64,000 nucleotides of DNA. Source: Pseudaminobacter soli (ex Li et al. 2025) (GTDB lineage Bacteria; Pseudomonadota; Alphaproteobacteria; Rhizobiales; Rhizobiaceae). Positions 57,563-64,000 of the stretch are shown one piece after another. The position numbers and the translations under genes were made by a program. The notes under the pieces are model-generated. The model ran no database searches, was not told the DNA's origin, and worked only from the letters and a program-made list of their open reading frames with translations. Where the stretch lies: positions 1 to 64,000 of the forward strand of contig NZ_PXYL01000021.1 of NCBI RefSeq assembly GCF_003012705.1, read 5' to 3'. Each line of letters starts with the position of its first letter. Position 1 is the first letter of the stretch.

Positions 57563-57572
57563 ACTCTATTGC

Positions 57573-58775
57573 TCAGCTATTTCGCGTATACCCTCGGGAA
57601 CGCAACCATCCCAGCGCGATCAGGACGACGATGGCTATGATCGAAGAGAAGGCCACAAGCGGCCACGCCGTGTCGCCTTGCAACCAGATCACGGCCAGCG
57701 TTCCGCCGACGCTCACGATGAGGCTCTGCACGCAGAAATGCAGAGCTACCGCCGACCCGGCGATGTCCCCGAACTTTTCCAGGGCACCATTCGCGGTCAC
57801 CGACACGGTGAAGACGATGCCGACCGCCATCACCCACATGGGAGCGATGAACGTCCAAAGGGATGGGGTTCCGAAGACCTGGCCGATACTGAGGAGCACC
57901 ACACCCAGGAGCAGCATCGCCATGCCTCTCGAGAGACAACCAGAGTTCCCCCATCGCACAACAAACCGTTTGGCGAAGCGTGTCATGACGATCATCACGA
58001 CCGCTGCCGTCGCAAAGGCGAAACTGAACTCCAACTCTGAGTAGCCTGCGCTGTCGATGAGGACGCGGGGCGCGGTCGAGAAGAACACGAAGAACGTCCC
58101 CGTGGCGGCGCTGAACCCAAGGGTATAGGTCCAGAACGCAAGGCTGCGAAGAACGGGCAGGAACGAGCGTCGTGCCATGACTGCAGCCGTCGGCCGGGTT
58201 TCGTGCCATCGCGACAGGGCATTCAAGACCGCGAGAACGGCAAGAGCGCCCAGCATGACGAATATGGAGGGCCATCCGTAGCCGTCCGCGAGCAGTGCCC
58301 CAGCAATCGGGCCCAAGGCGGGCACGAAGGCCAGCATGGAGCCAAACAGGCTGTAGATGATCGCGCCTTCCGGGCGGTCGGCATACACATCGCGGACCGT
58401 TGCGAAGGTAGCCACCATGGCAGCCGACGCCCCGACCGCTTGCAGGAAGCGAAAGGCGACGAATGGGATGGCGGTTGAGGATGCGGCAAGACCGAACGAT
58501 GTTGCTGCAAACAGTATTGCGCCGCCGATCAGGACTGGCCGCCGCCCGATGCGATCGGAGATCGGCCCAAAGATAATCTGGCCGAGACCGAGCATGACCA
58601 TGTAGAGGCTCAACGTGAGCTGGACGGTTGCCTGACTGGTGCCGAGTATGCCTGGCATGGCCGGAACGATGGGAAGATAGATATCCATCGCCAGCGACGC
58701 GAGAATATCGAAGGGTGCCATCAGCAACAGCGCTGTCGGCAGAGAATAGGCCCATATTGGGGGCTTTGGAGACAT
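57573..58775 (-). CDS. FloR/CmlA-like phenicol efflux transporter (MFS)
   Basis: A 400-residue 12-helix MFS drug:H+ antiporter of the DHA12/CmlA-FloR group. It starts PPIWAYSLPTALLLMAPFDI and LASLAMDIYLPIVPAMPGIL, then VATFATVRDVYADRPEG, FFVFFSTAPRVLID, RFAKRFVVRWGNSGCLSRGM and VFTVSVTANGALEKFGDIAG. These closely follow FloR of plasmids (404 residues). From memory, identity is high but not complete, so it is a chromosomal or diverged homologue. The predicted substrate is chloramphenicol/florfenicol. The ATG at 58775 aligns with FloR. A hairpin leader lies about 80 bases upstream. Confidence 0.85.
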   Translation of the reverse strand: MSPKPPIWAYSLPTALLLMAPFDILASLAMDIYLPIVPAMPGILGTSQATVQLTLSLYMVMLGLGQIIFGPISDRIGRRPVLIGGAILFAATSFGLAASSTAIPFVAFRFLQAVGASAAMVATFATVRDVYADRPEGAIIYSLFGSMLAFVPALGPIAGALLADGYGWPSIFVMLGALAVLAVLNALSRWHETRPTAAVMARRSFLPVLRSLAFWTYTLGFSAATGTFFVFFSTAPRVLIDSAGYSELEFSFAFATAAVVMIVMTRFAKRFVVRWGNSGCLSRGMAMLLLGVVLLSIGQVFGTPSLWTFIAPMWVMAVGIVFTVSVTANGALEKFGDIAGSAVALHFCVQSLIVSVGGTLAVIWLQGDTAWPLVAFSSIIAIVVLIALGWLRSRGYTRNS

Positions 58776-59570
58776 GATAAGGCATCCGCACAAATGAGAA
58801 GCACTTGGCGGCGATCTGCCTGTCAGCGTGGGCTGGGATCGGTTCGACAGATGCCGCAACAACAAAAAAAAACGTTGTTGCGGCCTACTTGTCCGACTTC
58901 GGTAGGACTCCCATGCCACGGCTCCAAGGTCAAAGGGATCAGAAGAGGGCCTGGCAATTATCAGGTGGTCCCGGAGCAGGCAATCCTCTCGGGACATCCG
59001 GAATGAGTTTGTCGCGCTTTTTCTGTTCAGATGGGGAGCGCTGGTTCTGTTCGAAAGCCGAGGCGCGGCCGCGGGACCTGCTTAACCATGACCGAAAAAT
59101 CCGAAAATATGGTTAAAGCCTTCCGTTCCGCTCGAACCGACACTTACAAACTACAATCTGCGGCTCGCCGACCAAGCGCGCCGAACTCCCAGAATCCGAG
59201 TGGCAGCGATCAAGAACGGTGCACTGGACAGAGGTGGCTAGCGTGGCGGTCTGAAGCCTCAATCAGAGGCCGAGCTTGATGTCTGGATCGATGGTTGCCG
59301 AGAGCTTGTTCACGGTCGCGGGGAAATTGTCCTCGAGCGCAACATTTGCGAGAGCGAATTCAAGCAGCTCGGTGTCACCCCTAATGCCGTCTGGCGCTTA
59401 GCCTGGTCAATGAGCGCATGACTCTCGGGTTGAACAATGCGTCGGCATGCACACGAGCGTCTGAAATGGGTGGGAAGCTGACCGGCCGCTTCTCGACGTG
59501 TCCATCGGGAAGCGGACAATCGACGATTGGCGGGTTTGGTACTGGAAGGCCACGAAGCGATACCTCCCGC
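58776..59570. other. 795-base gap with floR leader and decayed sequence
   Basis: No intact gene. The left part holds the leader of the FloR-like gene and its hairpin (58,853-58,884). Around 59,270-59,450 the plus strand reads short blocks such as DVWIDGCRELVHGRGEIVLE, then LGVTPNAVWRLAWSM, interrupted by stops, which looks like a degenerate coding remnant. I cannot name the parent gene. Confidence 0.4.
58853..58884 (-). promoter_or_regulatory. 11-base perfect hairpin in the floR-like leader
   Basis: GCCGCAACAAC (58,853-58,863) pairs with GTTGTTGCGGC (58,874-58,884) around a loop of nine As and one C; in the direction of the FloR-like gene the loop reads as a run of Ts. It lies 78-109 bases before the start codon. 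Phenicol exporters such as cmlA are known to be controlled by leader attenuation, so this could serve inducible control or be an upstream terminator. Confidence 0.55.
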
Positions 59571-62030
59571 TCAATATGAAGTTCGCCTACTTATGCTAAC
59601 TGCGACGCGGTGAAATGACTCCTCGGACGATCGACACAGGGCTTCCCAATCAAAAAAAGAAGGAATTTGTTCGAAGCTTGTCCAAATATTGCTGAGATAA
59701 TCTCTAAGTTTGACCGCACGCTCATAACGATCGCTGAGGGATAGTGATCTGATTTTTTCTTTTATGTCTAAACTAGTGACCTCATCGAATATGGGAGTGT
59801 CAACGCACATCGCATCTAGATAATTGAACGTAGTCATCCAAATTTTAAGATGGTAGGCGCCAATGGTATTGAGCCGAAAGGCCGTTGGCATGCTACCGAA
59901 TAGACCACCTTGGTCTTCCTCGAAGGTAACTCGCTCTGGCGCTTCTATTAACTTCTTGTTGTTAGCACGACGAATTGCCTCTTCTACGGCGATAGGCTTG
60001 ATGCCCAGCTCCTGCAGCGCGCCTACGACGTCATTGTAATTTACAAAGCCTTCAGAAGAGCGACGCGGGCTCTTTTCGTCTAGAAGCCCTAAAATCAATG
60101 GTAATGTAAAATGTTCCCTACGATCGTTAGTGGTTACATCAAACAAGTTGGCCGCGAGCGCTTTCTCCGGATCGTAGTATTGGTAGTCTCCTTGGATTGC
60201 AACCTTCCAAAAATCGTGCAGAGGAATAATATAGTCAGCGGTATCAGCGAGAGCCCTTACCGAAGAATGTAAATCCACGTTAGGATTTCCGAACATTCTA
60301 CTTACGAACTGGATCAGTTCTCGAACATTGCCATCAGTGATATTTTCAAGAAAAATCTTCACTGGGTCTAACCGATCGATTGATCCTAGAAGCACCCTAA
60401 TAAGCGTAGCGATGTTGCCCAGCCTGAACGAGACGGCTTTAAGTCTTTCAAGCTGGATTTTTCCTTCAGCGATGTCCAAAGCGAACACAAGCCGCTTCTC
60501 CAGAACTTCGTCAACACGAGGCGGCGCGATTGTGAATATCCGGTGTGGGTATGCTGCCAGAGTTCCTGATCGCTTCGACAGAAAGAATGTCCTTGGACGA
60601 ACGGATATGAAAACAGTAGCTCGCCAATCGGCAGCTAGATTTTGAGCGATTACAAAGGCTTCCTGTTGTACATCAAAGCTACGTTGGTCAGCATTATCCA
60701 GTGCGATGATAATCTGCTTTCTTTTCTCCTTGGACAGATACTCTATTGCTAGCCTGAGGTGGTCCGCCCTCTTCGCCTGCTTTTCTCCGAGCATTTCCAA
60801 TAGTTTTTCTTGGAACTTGCCCGGGTCTGTTTCACGCAGGTCGCCCCAAATTCCCCCCTCAAATCGCCGAATTTCTTTTTTATACATCGACTTCACGAAA
60901 TCACTTTTCATGACATCGATTCCGTAATTTGCGAGAAGCGACTCCTCAATTTGGTCGAGTACGAGTTCTGTCAGCGACTCTGTAAGTGCGCCTTTTCTTC
61001 CAAGGTTCACATACGCGTAGATGGCGTGTTGAAATTCCGCAAAAGCACTGACGTACATAAGATGCTTTAGAAACGACGATTTTCCAACGCCGACATCGCC
61101 TACCAACGCAATTGGGCGGTTGGAAATTGCCTCCGCAAGGATGGCCGGGGTCAATTGCGGTTTCCCGCCCTTGCCTGACACTGGTTGCGGCCCTGCAGCA
61201 TCTTCCGCATCCGGAAACAGCGATGCATAACGCGCTGCCAGCATCTGTTTGCTTATGAGCGCGTGTTGGCCCAACGCGCCGCTTTCGCAGTAGCAATCCT
61301 CGTAGAACTTCTTCTCAAGCTCGGGTTGCTCCTCGATGCTCAACAACACAAGTTCTGCAATATCTGCCATAGAACGTTGTAAATCTGTCGGCTCACGGAA
61401 CTGCGGATAATTTGGAATCATCGCCGACAGCTTCTCTGGAGGTTTGGGTGCGCCACTCTTCTCCAGCAGCTTGAAAAGCGCACCTGAAGCGACAGCTTGA
61501 GGCGAGAGCGTTTGCCAAGCGCGAGAAAAGGACATGCGAAGATGCTCTAGGCTGTCAAACAGCAGGCACTTGGCTTTAGTTCTACTATTTAGATTTGGCT
61601 CCGCGCGGAAGGCAACTATCTGATGTCCGTTAGTTGCAACGGCCAGGGATACGCCGCGCAAGAGGCAGTAGTTATTCACCTGAGTGATCGCATCTGAACA
61701 ATCAGCGGAGCAGAGCATCACAGATGCTAAGTTATGCAGCACTGCATTTGATGTCCGACGTGGGATTTCGAACTGCTTCCCTTCTCTTTTTGCTTCCCAA
61801 ATGGAAGCTACTGGCGTCCCTAATTCATAGTCTGTGTATTCTCGAGCATGAGGAGTTTCAAGTTTGAGCGCGGACGGAGCCCATCCTAGGCATTCGATTA
61901 TAAGTCGATCAATAATCCGGAAACGAGTTTCCGCCTCGTTCCAATCGTGGGGGGAGCCGTTGACCTCTGAAATAAGCGAATCAAGGTTTGCAACACCCTC
62001 AGACAACTCGGCAGCTTCAATCAGCGCCAT
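59571..62030 (-). CDS. HsdR_N-like nuclease fused to STAND/AAA-type P-loop NTPase, candidate defence protein
   Basis: An 819-residue protein I cannot place in a named family. Residues about 30-145 form a restriction-type PD-(D/E)xK domain: TDYEL (D67), WEAK (E79, K81) and QVNNY (117-121), the same D, E-x-K, Q-x3-Y order as in HsdR. Residues about 300-490 are a P-loop NTPase: Walker A GDVGVGKSS (311-319), Walker B IIIALDNADQ (440-449), and a sensor-like VFISVRPRTFF (473-483), as in STAND or AAA ATPases. The remaining 330 residues are helical, perhaps a sensor domain. The gene is monocistronic and clearly lower in GC than its neighbours, suggesting transfer. A lone ATPase-nuclease in a defence/mobile region fits an anti-phage effector. 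Confidence 0.75.
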   Translation of the reverse strand: MALIEAAELSEGVANLDSLISEVNGSPHDWNEAETRFRIIDRLIIECLGWAPSALKLETPHAREYTDYELGTPVASIWEAKREGKQFEIPRRTSNAVLHNLASVMLCSADCSDAITQVNNYCLLRGVSLAVATNGHQIVAFRAEPNLNSRTKAKCLLFDSLEHLRMSFSRAWQTLSPQAVASGALFKLLEKSGAPKPPEKLSAMIPNYPQFREPTDLQRSMADIAELVLLSIEEQPELEKKFYEDCYCESGALGQHALISKQMLAARYASLFPDAEDAAGPQPVSGKGGKPQLTPAILAEAISNRPIALVGDVGVGKSSFLKHLMYVSAFAEFQHAIYAYVNLGRKGALTESLTELVLDQIEESLLANYGIDVMKSDFVKSMYKKEIRRFEGGIWGDLRETDPGKFQEKLLEMLGEKQAKRADHLRLAIEYLSKEKRKQIIIALDNADQRSFDVQQEAFVIAQNLAADWRATVFISVRPRTFFLSKRSGTLAAYPHRIFTIAPPRVDEVLEKRLVFALDIAEGKIQLERLKAVSFRLGNIATLIRVLLGSIDRLDPVKIFLENITDGNVRELIQFVSRMFGNPNVDLHSSVRALADTADYIIPLHDFWKVAIQGDYQYYDPEKALAANLFDVTTNDRREHFTLPLILGLLDEKSPRRSSEGFVNYNDVVGALQELGIKPIAVEEAIRRANNKKLIEAPERVTFEEDQGGLFGSMPTAFRLNTIGAYHLKIWMTTFNYLDAMCVDTPIFDEVTSLDIKEKIRSLSLSDRYERAVKLRDYLSNIWTSFEQIPSFFDWEALCRSSEESFHRVAVSISRRTSY

Positions 62031-62173
62031 GTTCCAAAGCCCCCTATGTACCTCAACATGCTCTAAGATAAGACGAATCGCAATCGCGAGAACATCCTAA
62101 AGGTTGCTTACTGTCTGTGTAAAACCCCAAGAGATGGCCTGACGCGAGTGAGATAGACCACATCCGCGTTTGA

Positions 62174-62479
62174 TCACTTGACGTAGATATTTCGACCGGC
62201 GCCATACACATTGGTTTGAGCCGACCAATGCCCGCTATTGGGATTTCGTGTCTTGATAGCGAATGTCCACAATGCGGTCGGAAGCGGCCTTTCAGAATAA
62301 TCGGTGGTTGTAGGATCACGACTGAATCCGCGTAGCCGACTTTTGATTGACGCCATCAGTAGCGGCCACAGCGTGAAGGCCGTGGCTATCGCGCCTGCCA
62401 GAAACGGACCTGGGACTTCCGTCAGGGTCGGAAATCCCCGTTGCGCTTCCTCGGATACCTGATCAGTGCGCCAGCCCAT
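62174..62479 (-). CDS. small hypothetical membrane protein
   Basis: A 101-residue frame with one clear hydrophobic helix (FLAGAIATAFTLWPLLMASI) near residues 26-45, a polar N-terminus and a charged C-terminus. No family is recognised. No close operon partner exists; it sits between the 819-residue gene and a secreted-protein gene on the same strand. It could be a spurious frame. Confidence 0.35.
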   Translation of the reverse strand: MGWRTDQVSEEAQRGFPTLTEVPGPFLAGAIATAFTLWPLLMASIKSRLRGFSRDPTTTDYSERPLPTALWTFAIKTRNPNSGHWSAQTNVYGAGRNIYVK

Positions 62480-62644
62480 GTCGGCATCCTTGAAACCCGT
62501 GAAGATTAATGTGACGCACAGTCAATATAGCCAGCCCGCCAGGGACTAGGGATTTCAAATGATGCGGCGGGAAGTCCTCGGTTGCATTTTCATCTGAGGG
62601 CACGGCGGATTGCCTTACCCGGCATTCGAAACGCAACACGCAAA

Positions 62645-63355
62645 TCACCGCATTGTTGCCCGAACGTAACTCCCCTTGATGCTTATCGCCGGCTTTGACC
62701 CCGGAGTGTCGGAAAGAGAACTGTCAACGAAAGACTTTTCGGCCGCAATCGTGTAGCTGATCGGAACATTCTGGCCAAAGCCGAGATAGACATCCAGGGC
62801 CCTTACATCGAAATCGATATTCTCGTTTTTCTCGATTCTATCGAGTTCGATGCGGGCTTTAATGGCCTCGCCCTTCACAGCAACGCTTGTTGCGTGACCA
62901 TCGAGGGCGACATCCCCCGCGTTGCTCGCAATTGTCACCGAGGAAAAATCGCCGTTCAGCTTTGCCAAGGTCGCCATTTGGACTATTGAGACTGAATTGC
63001 CGTTGGGTACATTTGCGCTGATCTCAACGGTACAGTCGGACAGGTCCATCCACGGCGATGGCGCGACATCAATATACAGGGTCCCTTTATCAACCCTCAT
63101 TTCGCCGCCTGTTCGGCAATCGCTGAAAAACCAGCTGGAATACCAACCCGAAAACCATCCCGATCTTCGACTGCCGATAGAGGCTGTGTACGGCGACCCC
63201 GACAATGTGGTGAGGTGAACGGAACTCGCATTCCCAGAGATCGCAATGGCGGTCACGCTAGAAGCGTCCAGGACGTTTTCGGGCATGTCAGCATAGGCTG
63301 GCGGGGATGAGCCGATGCCGATTAAAGACACAAAGGCAAACAGTCCGTTTTTCAT
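62645..63355 (-). CDS. secreted beta-rich protein (DUF4097-like)
   Basis: A 236-residue protein with a signal peptide (MKNGLFAFVSLIGIGSSPPA, cleaved near YAD). The mature part has repeated short beta strands (VTAIAISGNASSVHLTTLSG, VDKGTLYIDVAPSP, TVEISANVPNGNSVSI, LNGDFSSVTIASNAGDVALD), consistent with a DUF4097-type right-handed beta structure in the periplasm or outside the cell. The ATG at 63355 leads the signal peptide. It is divergent from the AraC-type gene across 147 bases, which may regulate it. Confidence 0.7.
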   Translation of the reverse strand: MKNGLFAFVSLIGIGSSPPAYADMPENVLDASSVTAIAISGNASSVHLTTLSGSPYTASIGSRRSGWFSGWYSSWFFSDCRTGGEMRVDKGTLYIDVAPSPWMDLSDCTVEISANVPNGNSVSIVQMATLAKLNGDFSSVTIASNAGDVALDGHATSVAVKGEAIKARIELDRIEKNENIDFDVRALDVYLGFGQNVPISYTIAAEKSFVDSSLSDTPGSKPAISIKGSYVRATMR

Positions 63356-63502
63356 TTCGAGGCTCCGATCATGTCCTGGGCCGAAGGCGGCCAGCCCTGG
63401 AACGATGATCAAAGCGAACGATTGTCGCGACCTAGATCACGATCTGGGTCGACCGGGATCGCGATAAGGCACATTCTGGCCCCCATTCCCGTCGGCGTCA
63501 CC

Positions 63503-64000
63503 ATGGACCCTTTGATGATCTTTGTTCCGTTGCCATTTGTTGTCGCCCTTCTCCTCGTCATTCTGCTCGTGCGGCTGTTACGACATAGCGAGCAGGGAAT
63601 TTGGGACAATCGCCTTTTCATACTGCTCATCGGAGCCTATGCGCTCCAATCTGTGTTGATCGGAGTGCGGTGGGGTTACGATTTCCGGGAGATTCTACCG
63701 CTGCAGTCCATCCTGGCGACGCTGATTGCGCCCCTGGCCTGGATAAGTTTCAGAAGCCTCACCATCGAGGAAGCGGCCTCGTCAGAGATCGCAGGCTGGC
63801 AGCATCTTTTGCCGGCGATACTGGTTATCGCGCTTCTGATAGCCTGGCGGGAGCCGATCGGAATCGTGATCACGCTTGTCTTTCTATCATATGGTGCAGC
63901 ACTCTTGTGGCTGGCACGACGCGGCCCCGACGCGTTGGTCGTGTCGCGCATCGATGGTGTCGTTCTTTCCTATCGGTCACTTCTGATCACCGGAATTGCG
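63503..64000 (+). CDS. membrane-bound AraC-type regulator, 5' part only
   Basis: An open frame from ATG 63503 to the window edge, 166 codons. It begins MDPLMIFVPLPFVVALLLVI and contains about six hydrophobic segments (LFILLIGAYALQSVLIGV, LATLIAPLAWISF, LLPAILVIALLIAW, IVITLVFLSYGAALLW). The pattern matches AraC regulators with an N-terminal membrane domain and a C-terminal double helix-turn-helix, which would lie beyond the window. The identification rests on resemblance of the membrane part only. Confidence 0.6.
   Translation, partial: MDPLMIFVPLPFVVALLLVILLVRLLRHSEQGIWDNRLFILLIGAYALQSVLIGVRWGYDFREILPLQSILATLIAPLAWISFRSLTIEEAASSEIAGWQHLLPAILVIALLIAWREPIGIVITLVFLSYGAALLWLARRGPDALVVSRIDGVVLSYRSLLITGIA

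Larger units (their letters stand above)
57189..57572. other. 384-base gap between the AlpA gene and the FloR-like gene
   Basis: Convergent-side gap with no recognised gene. It holds two inverted repeats (57,268-57,313 and 57,538-57,562, listed separately). A minus-strand frame at 57,308-57,490 (60 codons) has no recognisable domain. Confidence 0.5.

Noticed and set aside
58776-58997. In-frame N-terminal extension of the FloR-like protein
   Set aside because: The extension is Arg/Ser-rich with no hydrophobic or signal character, and the ATG at 58775 aligns with FloR.

Overview
The window looks like chromosome of an alphaproteobacterium of the order Hyphomicrobiales (Rhizobiales), most likely Phyllobacteriaceae such as Mesorhizobium or Aminobacter. 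Evidence: high GC with strong third-position GC, Ti-plasmid-type TraA/TraC/TraD, a rhizobial-style intergenic palindromic repeat, and the gene content. No rRNA, tRNA or CRISPR array was seen.

Bases 1-39,000 are metabolic chromosome. From the left: a LacI regulator with a 2-hydroxyacid dehydrogenase, a DMT exporter, a DUF2000/AraC pair, a MarR regulator, a secreted intradiol-type dioxygenase, a CobW metal chaperone with a WD40 protein, an aminotransferase with a glutamine-synthetase-like ligase, and a UdgX uracil-DNA glycosylase.

Bases 12,146-28,220 hold an almost complete purine catabolic cluster. Guanine is converted to xanthine (guaD) and xanthine to urate (xdhABC). Urate goes to 5-hydroxyisourate (puuD), then to OHCU (uraH), then to allantoin and allantoate (one PuuE-UraD fusion protein). 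Ureidoglycine goes to ureidoglycolate (ureidoglycine aminohydrolase) and then to glyoxylate plus urea (allA). A glycerate 2-kinase fits downstream glyoxylate use. Allantoate amidohydrolase is the one step not found. A LysR gene divergent from puuD is the probable regulator. The cluster ends with an unassigned CDA-fold deaminase and a RelBE-type toxin-antitoxin pair.

Bases 28,922-38,865 encode a CocE/NonD hydrolase, two tandem paralogous Tat-exported peptide-type binding proteins, a Dpp-like transporter with a fused double ATPase, and an alkaline-phosphatase-superfamily phosphodiesterase behind a terminator-like hairpin.

From about 39,000 to 62,500 the content becomes accessory, with defence, transfer and resistance genes and visibly lower GC in places. 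The main item is one tightly overlapping minus-strand operon: hsdR, hsdM, a frameshifted RipA-like membrane gene, a GIY-YIG protein, hsdS, ptuA, ptuB. It is a type I restriction-modification system with a Septu module translationally coupled at its 3' end. Next come a Ti-type mobilisation module (traD, traC, candidate oriT, traA, an AlpA-like gene), a FloR/CmlA-like phenicol exporter with a leader hairpin, and an 819-residue protein joining an HsdR-like nuclease domain to a P-loop NTPase, which is a candidate single-gene defence system. The right edge has a secreted protein and the start of a membrane-bound AraC-type regulator that runs off the window.
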